From Hyposmocoma kahamanoa (Eukaryota > Arthropoda > Insecta > Lepidoptera > Cosmopterigidae): DNA of 64,000 bases. The stretch lies in contig NW_020654422.1 in the NCBI RefSeq assembly GCF_003589595.1, positions 10,256,226 to 10,320,225 on the forward strand. Direction: 5' to 3'. Every line of letters begins with the position of its first letter. Position 1 is the first letter of the stretch. A program made the translations under genes and the position numbers. The notes beneath the pieces are model-generated. The model worked only from the letters and a program-made list of their open reading frames with translations. It did not search any database and was not told the origin of the DNA. Shown one piece after another: positions 25,130-36,159 of the stretch.

Positions 25130-26320
25130 CGTATGTTTATATTTAATTATGGCACATGTGAACTAGTGGAGTTATTTCGCAAATTAAAAAAAACTATTGT
25201 TTACATGTCGACGTAACTGAGCAGATGTTTGGTTTTCATATTAAATTATTTAATTAATTTTTATATTATTTCATATTATCATACAGGTATATATAACATA
25301 TTATCTACATTACATTGTTGAGTGTATGCGATATTTTTTTTTATATCTATTTTAGACTCTCGCCTCTCCCAAGGCCTAAAAGCCTAAAATTTTGAATTTT
25401 TAAATGGGAGAGACGGTATTATTATTATTATTGTGGAAAAGGAAAACGTGAACAAACATTTGAATGATTAAGTTAAGATTACTTTCATTCATACATTGTA
25501 AAAATTGAGAAACAAACCGCAACACCTGTCGCCCGTTGAACGTAATCAATATACGCACTAGGTTTCCGCCACCGCACAAAAACAATGACAGATAACTTGA
25601 GGAAAAAACAACAAAGCCGAAAGTGTTCCGAACAGCAGATTATGAGCACGTTCAGTTATTAATTTATACGTAGCATCGCGGTAAAAAAAATTCAACCCTC
25701 ACTTAGATTAAAGAAAAAATGTAGCTCGCGTCGCCCAAAAGGGAAAGGGTGTCTCGGCTCGCGTGCTGCGCTTCGTTTTTTAACCGTACTCTGCGGTTTG
25801 TTTTTTCGGTTGCGTCTCTGTTTTTTAACAACACAATACCGTTGTTAAGAACTGCTTTTTAAGAGCGACATATTGACGCGAGACGCGAGCGCAAGGCGCG
25901 ATCGCTGGTGTTTTTGTAAAGGATCTTTATTTTTAAATCTCCTCGGGTAGAAGTAAATGGAAGACAGTCTTTTTCGGTGTTTAGTCACGGATTGGTAAAG
26001 CAGAAGATTGTTGTTTTTTAGAAATTGTGTGCTTTATATTTATAGATTTAGTTGGTGGGGCAGGAGCACGAGCGCGGAGACATATGGTTCGTTAGACAAA
26101 GCTGCTGGTTGTGTTTTCACGACGCAGGTGTTGCTCTACGATACGCCACTCATTATTGTGTCTGTCAGCGAGCGTGTACTAGACAAGTGCAACAGGCCGC
26201 CTCTTACACATTAGGAAGGAAGTTTCCTGTAGTATTGACTGTAACTACAAACTTTGAGGAACAACTGATAGTTATTATACGTAATTGCACTTAATTAATA
26301 TTCAATGGCAATTTTTGTTC
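25130..26320. other. intergenic with a CpG-rich patch
   Basis: About 25700-25920 is rich in CpG words (gctcgcgtcgccc, gacgcgagacgcgagcgcaaggcgcgatcgc). Open frames at 26008-26294 show no domain I can name. Confidence 0.35.
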
Positions 26321-26322
26321 TT

Positions 26323-26550
26323 TTGCCTCTGTGGCCGCACGTTTACCATGCCGAACTGTTACGCAGAGGTCCCAGGTATGATTCCCGGGTCGGCAGAAAT
26401 ATTTGTATGGCCTACATTTATTTTTCTCGTGAGTTGGGTGTAATTTGTGGTTGTCTATGTATGTGTGTGTCCATGGCACCAGCGACACAGGGTTACCCTA
26501 GTGCGGGGCTAAGTTGAGTGTGTGTGTCATTATTTTTATTATTTTTTATG
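26323..26550 (+). mobile_element. tRNA-derived SINE, family A, copy 1
   Basis: The tRNA-like head is gcctctgtggccgcacgttt, then accatgccgaactg, then gcagaggtcccaggtatgatt (decayed B box). The body is gaaatatttgtatggccta, then atttgtggttgtctatgt, then gtccatggcacc and ctagtgcggggctaag, ending in a T-rich tail. Other copies are at 27200-27405, 31619-31835, 63047-63240 and 63733-63805. Confidence 0.8.
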
Positions 26551-26559
26551 TGGTAATTA

Positions 26560-27190
26560 TTCATAATGAAAGGACAGAATGATAATGATACACAATTATA
26601 AATGAGAAAAATGTTGAAAAACAAAGAAACATAAATAAAACAACGTCAATAATGTTGTGAATTCGTAAAGTGCGCTATAAAACATGAGCCATGAAAATGC
26701 CATTAAATATTAAAAGTGGAGAAACGAAGAGCTTAACAAGAAATAAAACATCGTTATGAGAGGCTAGGAGCCAAAGTCGCCCCCGGCCGCGACGGCTAGC
26801 TATCGGCGCGCCTCGGTTAATGCCTACTTATACCTTATTATATAGCGGAGTTTGCGTTGAGGAACAAAATTAATTGGTTAAAACTCCTCTCAGTATCCAG
26901 GGCGGGCCCCCCGTCTCCCTCTTAATTCCAACCTCACCCCGCGCGGCCGCCACCGCGTCTCGCTCCCCTCCAGTTCCTTTGAACGCAACCTACCTAGAGA
27001 AAAAACAGAAAGTGTAAAGTCCACTACACAAGGGCTGTAACCTATAATTAATAATTAACAAATGATTATTTTTGTACCATATTTTTGTCTTTAAAACAAA
27101 ACATTACTTGTTTTTATTTTTTATTGCGGATCATTGATCATTTTAAATAATTCATCTTTTAATTATTTTACGGTAATTCCAAATGTATAA
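26560..27190. other. intergenic with CpG-rich patch
   Basis: About 26760-27010 is GC-rich (gtcgcccccggccgcgacgg, ccccgcgcggccgccaccgcg) without coding character. It is a candidate regulatory island. Confidence 0.35.
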
Positions 27191-27199
27191 TAGTAACAA

Positions 27200-27405
27200 T
27201 AATAACGCACACACTCATCATAGCCCCGCACTAGGGAAACTCTGTGTCGTAGGTGCCATGGACACATACATAGACAACCACAAATTACACCCAAACTTAA
27301 GAGAAAAACAAATGTAGGCCATACAAATATTTATCCCGTCTTGGGATTCGAACCTGGGACCTCTGCGTGCCAGTCCGGCATGGTAACCGTTCGGCCACGA
27401 AGACA
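27200..27405 (-). mobile_element. tRNA-derived SINE, family A, copy 2
   Basis: The reverse complement has the head gtggccgaacggttaccatg, the B box ggttcgaatcc (from ggattcgaacc at 27345-27355) and the standard body with ccatggcacc and ctagtgcggggcta. Confidence 0.85.
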
Positions 27406-27409
27406 GTTG

Positions 27410-27910
27410 AATTTATTCTGAGATTTAAAGAATTATATCCCTTTTTATAGTATATAGTGTGAAGTTATTATGTGTTATAGAAATTGCGTAGTTCAAACCT
27501 AATATCTATAATCTAAATGGGTATATTTTTATTCGCTTCATACATTTTTTTCAACAGTAATAAATTTTATATATTAATTACCATGTGAGTTGTCCATATT
27601 TACAATATACATACATAGATATAAATTGATGACACACATAAATCTTATTGCAAACATGATTGAATACCTAGTATTTTATATCATGTCTGAAGTGGACGAT
27701 ATGGACAGTATTTAAAAATTTTAAAGTTTCGCAGCGAGTAAGTATCGGATTGACCTTCCAGCTCCAGTAAAAAAAGCTAAAACTTTGTTTACTTTTTAAA
27801 AACGATATAAACAATGGCTCGCTATCTCTACAGAAATCGAGTAAGAACTGGTCGCGGATTAACACCCCTACCAGAACAAATATTTTTTTTTTAGGTTAAA
27901 TAAATTTAAA
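27410..27910. other. intergenic
   Basis: AT-rich, nothing recognised. Confidence 0.5.
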
Positions 27911-27913
27911 AAT

Positions 27914-27927
27914 AGGAAATGAAACTA
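27914..27927 (+). mobile_element. MITE family D, copy 3, left part (split by mariner)
   Basis: The sequence aggaaatgaaacta ends exactly at the TA next to the mariner. The rest of the copy resumes at 29207 with tatttttccggatttaaatc. Other copies read gaaatgaaactatttttcgg without interruption. Confidence 0.85.
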
Positions 27928-29206
27928 ATAGGGGTTAAAGTATGAAATTGCCGATTTGTACTGAAAATCTAAATTGTTTATTTTTTAAATTTTTAACAAA
28001 TTTATTTAATCAAAATAGTTGCCATTATTATCTATACATTGCTGCCATCTAATGGGAAGGTTATTAATGCCTTTGCGATAGAACTCCGACGATCTAGACT
28101 GCACAAACTGTGTGAAAGCATTTTGTACTGCCTCCTGGGAAGAAAACTTCTTGTCACGTAGATAATTGTCCAAATCACGAAAAAAATGGTAGTCCGTTGG
28201 AGCAAGGTCTGGTGAATACGGAGGATGACGAATGGTTTCTAACTGCAGTTCCTGAAGGGTCAAAATGGTTTCTCGTGCTGTGTGAGGTCTCGCGTTGTTG
28301 TTGAGCAATAATGGTGAAGATCGATTCATGAGTCGGGGCTGTTTTACTGCTAGTTTTGTCAACATGGTTCGGAGTTCGGCACAATAGACATCTGCCGTTA
28401 TTGCTTGACCAGATCGGAGAAAACTATAGTGAATAACACCATGCTGAGACCACCAAACAGTTACCACTTTTTATTGGTAAGTTTTGCTTTAGGACACTGT
28501 TGTGGCATTTGACCTGGGGTCAGCCATTGCATTTTTCTTTTCCGGTTATCATAAAGAATCCACTTTTCATCACATGTTACAATTCGATCCAATATTCCTT
28601 CATTTCTGTACCGGTTCAACAAGGCAACACAAGTTTCAACACGCGTTTCTTTCTGCAGATCAGTCAAATCATGAGGCACCCATTTTTCGTATTTTTTATT
28701 TTATTGATTTGACGCAAGTGAGTCAATATTGTGGGTAAGGTAACGTTAAACCATGCCGCTAATTCCTGGGTAGTTTGACTAGGATCGGCTTCCACTATCT
28801 CTCTTAATTCATCGTTATTCACCTGTGTGGGCGGTCTTCCTCGTGGCTCGTTCTTTAAGTCGAAATTTCCATCACGAAAGCGTTTAAACCAAAATCGCAC
28901 GGTGCGTTCATTAGTAGACCCCTCTCCAAACGCAGCATTGATATTGCGGGCTGTTTCTGCCGCGTTAGTTCCGCGTCGGAACTCGTATTCAAAAATCACT
29001 CGAATTTTCGCAGTATCCATCTTTCTTGTCTAAATTGAATAACAAAAACAATTGAAAGTCGATATTCAAATGTTTCAAATTAAAAAAAAAAAATCACAGA
29101 AACCATTTGAAAAAAGTTTCATTCGAAAACCTCAAACCATGAAGATTCTATGAAAATTCAAAGAACCTATTGCAATAAAACGGCAATTTCATACTTTAAC
29201 CCCTAA
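27928..29206 (-). mobile_element. mariner element, cecropia/Hsmar1 type, full length but dead
   Basis: The element is 1,279 bp, flanked by TA (27926-27927 and 29207-29208). Its terminal inverted repeats start with (A/T)TAGGGGTTAAAGTATGAA and continue as ATTGCCG, matching over about 26 bases with one difference at the first base. The transposase gene runs on the minus strand. Because unrelated copies of the surrounding MITE show the empty site, both boundaries are certain to the base. Confidence 0.95.
28006..29020 (-). pseudogene. mariner transposase, frameshifted
   Basis: The start ATG is at 29020. The N-terminal part has the helix-turn-helix DNA-binding region (AETARNINAAFG, NERTVRFWFKRF) followed by GRPP. 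After a one-base insertion near 28680 the frame resumes at WVPHDL and carries the first catalytic aspartate in VTCDEKWILYDN. A second shift near 28467 precedes VTVWWS. In the third part the usual HDNARPH reads NNNARPH, so the second catalytic aspartate is lost, while YSPDLAPTDYHFF keeps the third. The C-terminus GIN.LPIRWQQCIDNNGNYF is diagnostic of the Hsmar1/cecropia subfamily. The protein would cut and paste the element at TA sites, but two frameshifts and the D-to-N change make this copy inactive. Confidence 0.95.
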
Positions 29207-29262
29207 TATTTTTCCGGATTTAAATCGGGTATAATTGTTTTTTCAAACAAACCTTTTGTTTA
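29207..29262 (+). mobile_element. MITE family D, copy 3, right part
   Basis: Continues the family after the mariner: tttttccggatttaaatcgg, then tttttcaaacaaacc. The far end is not preserved. Confidence 0.75.
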
Positions 29263-29264
29263 CT

Positions 29265-30120
29265 TAAGCTAGGTTAATACTTGGTGTACACTCCGCATAT
29301 TAGCTTGGTGCAGCAAGCGAACAGCTAGCTACAGGTGAAGATTGAAAATCAGCAATGCTGAGTCTTTAATATTTTAGTCCACATCACTAAATTGTATTTT
29401 CTATTACTTTTCAAGTACAGTGTTTCCTATGTTTTGTGGACAAATGTCTTTTTATTTTATTTATTATTTAAAAATATAGAAAGAGAGTGAGGAAAAGAAC
29501 TGAAATGACCATGATTACGTATAATATGAGACACATTATGAATGCACCGCATGACGTGTGTCATGTGACGGTGTATTTTTATGACACTGACACACTGACA
29601 AACAACCAATCAACAAACATGGCAAAAGACATTGACCTAAAGAACATAAAAAAGTAAGGAATTCGCTATTATTTCTTTATAGTGAGCGTTTAATTCGTTT
29701 CCATGCATTTTGGTATAAGACATTCCAACAAAGTTGAACAGTCGTCAACATTATTAATTCCTGTTTTAGATTAAAATCTTTTCGCATAAGTTTTACACAT
29801 TGAAAATATTTAATTATTTTTCTCAGTTATATCGCAGCTTTACTGCGTAGCTAACGAAGGGCGAAAGCAAAGGGTAGGCCGGGCGGGGCGCGGGGCTCGT
29901 TGCCACTTCTCCAAATAAATTATAATTCGCCTTCGCCCGCTCGCTCCCGAGCATGCTACGTTGAGCCTTCGACTTTTTTACACCTTAGTATTGCTGAGTT
30001 TAGTAAACAACGATTTTTCCCTAGTTAATACGCTAATTAGGTTTAGTAGCAAAATGTTTGTGGTAATAACAAAAATTGCTTTATAGCACGTTTTAAACTG
30101 CCTAGACCACAATAACTGAC
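29265..30120. other. intergenic
   Basis: A GC-rich patch at about 29860-29970 (gggcggggcgcggggctcg) lies in otherwise AT-rich DNA. No gene is supported. Confidence 0.4.
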
Positions 30121-30121
30121 G

Positions 30122-30227
30122 TATTAAATAATATTCATATTGAGCAGAACTGGAGGTATGTATGCTCTCCCTGATATTAAATAATATTCATATTGAGCAG
30201 TACTGGAGGTATGTATGTTCTACCTGA
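30122..30227 (+). repeat. 53-bp tandem duplication
   Basis: The unit 30122-30174 (starting tattaaataatattcatatt) is repeated at 30175-30227 with only a few differences, for example gaactgg versus tactgg. A recent local duplication. Confidence 0.9.
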
Positions 30228-30267
30228 CATGTTGCAGTGTTGCAAAATGAATTGCATTTTTTTTATG

Positions 30268-30511
30268 ATACCATGTGACGGGAGGAACAAGTCGTGCGCT
30301 TGGTGGTAAGCGACTCGCCTAACCATAGCAGTTGTAGTGCCACTTAGAATTTCAAATCGTAGATGTGACGAGCATTGCCATTACGCACGTCACCTGAGAC
30401 AGAAGTTGATAAGTGGCGCATGGCCCTGTATTTTCACCTGCACCCTTAACCTTCAAAACCGGAACGCAGTAATGCTTACATTACCGCTTTGCGGCAGAAA
30501 TAGGTAAGGTG
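30268..30511 (+). mobile_element. dispersed repeat family C, copy interrupted by a hAT-type MITE
   Basis: Starts gtgacgggaggaacaagtcg and contains cttggtggtaagcgactcg, agttgtagtgccac, acccttaaccttcaaaaccg, taatgcttacattaccgct and ggcagaaataggtaaggtg. The family has the order of the copy at 44935-45232. It resumes after 31024 as gtaaggtggcaacccaagga. Confidence 0.8.
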
Positions 30512-31023
30512 CAGAGATGGGTAAGCGTCCGGGATTTAACCTAGGCGGTTTGTTAGCGCTGGGTTTAAATCAGGTTAAAATTCACTAACGTCCAAAATCG
30601 AGGCCAAAAACTATTTACAATTAAATTTGTTGCATGTAAATCGAGTTTCGTTCAAATTGAATGATATTGTTACAAAATGATTATTGCTTTTTTAGACGAT
30701 TCGATTTGCCTTTTTATTGAATGGATTCGCTTGAAAATCGCATTGAAATGAATCGATCGAGAAAAATCGTTAGGTCTTATTTATGCACTTGAATCGACCT
30801 TCATAAAAATGTGCATCCTTAGTAGTGAGTAATCGTGAGGTGGGTATTGTGTGGAGTTAGTTGCCTCCTTTTTGGCGACAAACATTTTACATCGAAATTT
30901 GTAATAAGTATGTAATTCTGCCGAATTCCATTTATTCATACCAATTCTGCCCATAATTTTGGGCAGAAATGGGTTAAAATCCGGCGTGTACTTGATTGGG
31001 TTTTTATCCAATGCCCATCTCTG
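30512..31023. mobile_element. non-autonomous hAT-type element with perfect 8-bp target duplication
   Basis: The 512-bp element begins CAGAGATGGG and ends CCCATCTCTG. It is flanked on both sides by gtaaggtg (30504-30511 and 31024-31031). The 8-bp duplication and CAGRG-type ends are the hallmarks of hAT transposition. The interior is AT-rich with no transposase, so it needed an autonomous partner. Confidence 0.9.
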
Positions 31024-31059
31024 GTAAGGTGGCAACCCAAGGAGCACACTTTAAACGCC

Positions 31060-31600
31060 TTAAAACTGCTATATCTATAAACAGTCTTAATATGGTATAG
31101 ACTTAGATAGTAGTTCTCTATAAATGGTTTTAGAAAAATGAAGTTGTTCTTATATACTTATTTCACTCAAGTCCAAATTTTAAAACCTTCTCAATACCAA
31201 ACAACTTAATTAAGTGTAATCTCTCTTAAGATTTACTCTTATAGTCATTATTTGAAGTTCATCTGTAGAACAACTGATTATTTTTAGTAAAATTGTTCTA
31301 TACACAGCCAGTAGAGTCCATTAATACTCTAAAAGGTAATGTTCTTAAGTTTATTCTAGATATATTTAATTTAAAGACATTCTGTAGTGTTTGTATTTAT
31401 TGACAAACACGTTATAGCGCGTCTTCAGTAGATTTTATTTAAAAAAATACTACAATTAGGGTTTTTACTCTATTGGACATTGTAAGAGTTCATGTAAAAT
31501 GGATAAAGTAAAGAATATTAAAAGATCTGGTGGGGGTGATAAACCTTAGATATTAAGTCACATCATTCGATACAATCAGCGTTGCCAATGCCTATTGTTC
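31060..31600. other. intergenic
   Basis: AT-rich with no supported feature. Confidence 0.5.
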
Positions 31601-31618
31601 AAAATCCCCAAAAATCAC

Positions 31619-31835
31619 TGTAATAATAATAACATACACGCTCAACATAGCCCCGCACTAGGGAAACACTGTGCCGCGGGTGCCATGGACACACACGTTG
31701 ACAACCACAAATTAACATCCAAACTCACGAGAGAAATAAATGCAGGCCATATAAATATTTCTCCCGACCCGGGAATTGAACCTGTGATCTCTGCATGACA
31801 GTCCGGCATGGTAACCGTTCGGCCACGGAGGCAGT
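31619..31835 (-). mobile_element. tRNA-derived SINE, family A, copy 3
   Basis: The reverse complement has gtggccgaacggttaccatg, a B box ggttcaattcccggg, and the body through ccatggcacc and ctagtgcggggctatg, with a (TAA)n-like tail at 31619-31632. Confidence 0.85.
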
Positions 31836-31849
31836 TATATTCATTATAA

Positions 31850-33060
31850 TATTAATTAGATTCAACATTAATCTGTAATCAGTCTGAACAAAAAAATATT
31901 TTTCTTTGCCTTACAAAATTAAGTAAATTGATTATTTGTTGTGCATTTGGTGATACTACGTTAGCGTTAGAAATAATCAATGAGTTTCGACCTATATTTA
32001 ATATTTAAAGTGGACGAGTGGTAAGTTGTGGTGTGGAAGTACTAACTGCTCGGCTTTGTTTATCAATAGCTGATTTCGTTTTGCTTCATACCGGGGACCG
32101 GCCTAAGTGGGAGAAAGAATCGCGAACTCAACATGCACCCACTGGTAATTTAATAATTCAGAACCAAGTGCTCTAATAATAATTCTATTTAAGCTGCTTG
32201 TTAATAAGACGAGGGATGTGCGATGTTGAATAACACGTCGATATAGTCCATCACAGTGTTTCTAACAGTATGATCAAACTAGCGATGCATCAGCAATTGA
32301 TAGATTAAACAAAATGATAAAATATTAAAATACCTACATTTTCCTCACATAGCGCCAATCTCCACAAAATCCCCAATCTAGTTGAAACTCCCCACAATTT
32401 CGGGAATTTCCTGCAAATTTGCAACGCTGGATACAATAGTCGTAATTCGCGCTCGGGCCGGTCATGGCATTTGTTTGTTGACAAATAAATAAACATTGTG
32501 AAGTAATTCCGTGTTGTGAAATGATAAAAACAATTGAAATGAGCGCGTAAACTACTGTACTTTAATGTTGTGTATGTGTATTGTGCCGTTTATGAATAGA
32601 ATACAGTAAAATGTGGTTGGCGCGAAAAAATAACCTCAATTTTGTAATGAAAATTTTATTTCTTCCATCCTAAGTTAGGTATGTCATTAAAATATTCCTT
32701 ATATTTATATGATAGTAAATTTATCCACCCTTCTAGTCATATTATAACACATTCCATATAATTATGCAGAATAACGTTTTTTTTTGCGACAAATTGGATT
32801 TTTTACAATTGTTTTTTGACCTAGTGTTTTCAAAAGTTTTTTATTGCATAAAGCGTTAAGCAGAAAAAGATAAGAATGACTCTTAACACTACCTACAGAT
32901 AGTTTCTGAAAGCACTCTTGTGATCTACTAATAAAGTTGTGCCCACTTTTACTTTAAATTATCTAGAAACCTTCTTCGAGATATCTTGAGGGAATTTGAA
33001 CTCTTAAAATATTCAATCGAATTAAATTCTATTACATATCTTATAGTATGTATTTAGATA
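31850..33060. other. intergenic
   Basis: About 32340-32440 (cacaaaatccccaatctagt, actccccacaatttcgggaa) resembles the sequence around 31580-31615 that hosts the SINE, suggesting an unnamed dispersed element. Nothing else was recognised. Confidence 0.35.
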
Positions 33061-33065
33061 TGGGT

Positions 33066-33115
33066 GTGCTGCTTAGGAAGTACTTCCCTGGACGAACTCT
33101 TTCACGAGGAGCTCT
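33066..33115 (+). repeat. repeat family C, 3' fragment
   Basis: The sequence gaagtacttccctggacgaa, then ctctttcacgaggagctctac, matches the extreme 3' end of the full copy at 45180-45232. Confidence 0.65.
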
Positions 33116-33119
33116 ACTT

Positions 33120-34400
33120 CTATTAAGTAATATTTAATTAGTGTATATCACATTTAGTATTCTGCAAAACGCATCTTAATTACCTCATTTCGTTTACAAC
33201 AATCTATTAATTATTTGTGTTTAATTCCAGATTTTTTGTGTTTCTTGGGCCATTTTTGTACAATAAATTAAACGTCAAATTGGCCATATATCATTTTTGT
33301 TACATATAGGTTAAGAAAATTGTACAAGAATTCCTCCAAAACATGTCCTACGATGATACAGAGAATTTATTAATTATCCCAAAATAAATGTTGTCTAATG
33401 TAAGCGTATAGGTATATGATTTGCATTTTATTGTTTAGTTATTATTTTTTTGTTCATAATTTAATCATATATCCACCTATATAATTAGTACTTTTTACCT
33501 GAAATACAGGATTATCCTACTTCAGAAACATGTGTTATATTTTACGTTGATGCGCATAATTAGTCTTTAGTTATTCCTTTGTACAATAAGTTATTCAATA
33601 AACAATTTATTATTATTAATTTGTTATCAAATGTGGATATTTAACGCGATCAAAATGAAACACTGAGATTAATTTCTGTTACCTACCATATTTATACTGA
33701 TTGAGTAAGAGATTTTGTATATAACCCACAATGAAATGCTAATTTCGATCTTGTTTTATAAAGAATAGACAAAACTGAACGCTCGTTGTTGTGATGGGTG
33801 TAATATACAGGGTGTGCAATGTGGGGTTGTCGATTAATTTAATAAATACCAATCGGATGCCGTGCCGGTGCCTTTGTTTCACAGTTGTATACCGTTCAGT
33901 CTTACTGCTTCTGTATATAGCTACCATAGGTAGCTCATACTTATTTGTTCTATTACCTAAGAGTAATGATAACTCAGATATTACCTCGTTAGTGTTCTCA
34001 GACCAATTAATATTCGTCGTTATTTTTATAAAATACATTATTAAAGTTTCACACCTCACATTTTGTTTAAAATAATTTCTTAATTTAAGAAAATACACGC
34101 TAAGCTGGAAAATGTAAAAACTACATGATTAGCTGGTCATGTCTTTAAGCACACCGTTTAGATCTACAGTTAACTAAACGAACAATACCATTACTATTTC
34201 GATTAGATATAGGCCGTGTCAATGTTTCCGTGGCACTGTGTACTTTAGTGTCTGAATAATGAGTTAAATATCGCAGTACCACGTACACCAAATGCTAGGA
34301 ACAATTTACACATAAGTGTACAAGTGTAATTATAGAAGTGTAATGATATTCCGCTATAAAAAAAAACAAATTATTTCAACCACGTGTAATGTTGTTTAGT
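33120..34400. other. intergenic
   Basis: AT-rich. A 119-codon minus-strand open frame (34098-33739) has no convincing domain and low coding character, so it is not called. Confidence 0.4.
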
Positions 34401-34411
34401 TGGCAATAGCT

Positions 34412-34548
34412 CCTACTTGGACACGTTAGTAGTTTTGTTTTAATCCGTTACTTATTATCAGAATAATCATTAGTAAATACGAGGGTGAATTTTTAAACTA
34501 TTATACTTTTTCAACGTATCGGTGTTGTTATGTTATAACTATTGTAAT
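34412..34548 (+). repeat. direct repeat, copy 1
   Basis: About 137 bases beginning ctacttggacacgttagt and including gttacttattatcagaataat match 35096-35236 in the same orientation with moderate divergence. The MITE at 34549 joins its 3' end. Confidence 0.8.
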
Positions 34549-34977
34549 GGTGGCACTTCCCATGGCTACTTGTATTCGCTATTGGATGTTTCACGTACTT
34601 GGAATAATATTTGACGTAGAAACAAACATGCAAACACTGACAAATATGACCGTCTACACATAGAGCCAAATAAGGAATTAAAATAATGAATATTGCCATA
34701 GTGTGGACGGTTTACTTGCGTATTTGCCTATTTGGCTCCTGTGATGTGCATCAAGAAACGGACCAGCGCACTACCGTGCGCAAATACTACAAATACAAAT
34801 GCAGCAAATTTGCTACAAATACAGCAAACATCAAACTCGCGTTACCACGCGAATAGTCAAAGAACGTCGAATAGGCAAACAAGGCAAATACTTTGTCAAA
34901 CATGCAATCTACACATTGTGATTATTTGTCAAATATATCAATACCCAAATACAAATAGCCATGTGAAGTGCCACCAC
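34549..34977. mobile_element. 429-bp terminal-inverted-repeat element (MITE)
   Basis: The left end GGTGGCACTTCCCATGGCTA and then CTTGTATT pairs with the right end (reverse complement GGTGGCACTTCACATGGCTA, then TTTGTATT), 26 of 28 matching. No transposase. A clean target duplication could not be recognised (flanks attgtaat and acaataga). Confidence 0.8.
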
Positions 34978-35095
34978 AATAGAATATCTCAAAAGTTCAT
35001 TTTGATACAATAAAATCATACCTAAACCATACAATTGTCTTGATATTATTTCAACGATAGGCACTTCGTCCACATTGAATCATTCGCGATTACTC

Positions 35096-35236
35096 TTACT
35101 TGGACACGTTAGTGTTTTGTTTTAATCAGTTACTTATTATCAGAATAATCTTTAGTGCATAATAATTAAGGGTGAATTATTAAACTATTGTAATCTTTTG
35201 GTGTCTCAGTGTTGTTATTTTATGACTATTGCAGTA
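35096..35236 (+). repeat. direct repeat, copy 2 (uninterrupted)
   Basis: Same sequence as 34412-34548: cttggacacgttagtg, ttttgttttaatcagttact, tattatcagaataatc, ggtgaattattaaactatt. It continues past the point where copy 1 meets the MITE. Confidence 0.8.
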
Positions 35237-35239
35237 CCT

Positions 35240-35920
35240 AACCTCACAAGTTTTTCACTTTGTCACAATAAAACCATATCTGCTGTGTCATTGTACAGTG
35301 AAAAAACTATTTGTTGGTACTAGCCCAGAAAACTAGACGGAAAATAAGTTAAGAAATAATACTTTCCTTCCTATAGTCGAATTTTTAATTAGAGATAAAA
35401 ATCTGACGTTTAGTGGGTTCCTGGTTTTTGATGAATTGAAATAGTGTTGTGTTTAAAGACCTTGCTTTTTCACATTTTTTTTTAATATTCTTATGCTGCT
35501 TTGTTTTTTAAATTTTGTTTGATTGATTGTCAGTGTGTGTCGCATATTGTATTTTCTTATTACGTTTCATATAAGTGTTTGTGCTCATTTCTGACGTTTT
35601 TCTCACTCTTTTACATACCCGTTCAGCCCATGTCGTCCACTTTAGGACTTTCATTTACATTTTCTCAGTAAGACATCAAGGGGAATTGTATATTATTTTA
35701 AACATTAACGATAAAATGAGACAGTATGAAGAGACTAAATGTATACGAAAAATTTACTTTTTGGTTGGTTCTGTTTCTATGAGTTCTTTGGGAATGTTCA
35801 ATTCGTCAAGCCATAAACACGCGGCTAAAATACCATGTCCCGCAAATTCTTAGCATTAAATATGGTAGCGGAAGAATCAGATGAGGATACTGTAAGAAGA
35901 AATAATCGTGTTGTAATAAC
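35240..35920. other. intergenic
   Basis: AT-rich, nothing supported. Confidence 0.5.
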
Positions 35921-35922
35921 AA

Positions 35923-36152
35923 TTTTTTTTTTTTTTTAGACATCACATACGTTGCTCTGATTCCAAAGTAAGTAGCTAAAGCACTTGTGTTATGGAAATC
36001 GGAAACAACGACGGTACCACAAACACCCAGACCCGAGACAATATAGAAAAGTTAGTTTCTACACTGACCCGGCCGGGGATCGAACCCGGGACCTCAGAGA
36101 TGGCGACACCATGAAAACCGGTGTGCATACCATTCGACCACGGAGGTCGTCG
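35923..36152 (-). mobile_element. tRNA-derived SINE, family B, copy 2
   Basis: The reverse complement starts cctccgtggtcgaatggtat (A box) with B box gggttcgatccccggcc. It continues through the shared body (tctgggtgtttg-type, cgttgtttccgatttccata, acacaagtgctttagctact) to a poly(A) tail (T run at about 35923-35937). Confidence 0.9.
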
Positions 36153-36159
36153 TAATATA

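Noticed and set aside
26008..26294. Two overlapping plus-strand open frames rich in Cys
   Set aside because: No known spacing of metal ligands, no splice signals in phase, and no second exon.
33739..34098. 119-codon minus-strand open frame
   Set aside because: Low GC third positions and no recognisable domain; the few LINE-endonuclease-like words are too weak.
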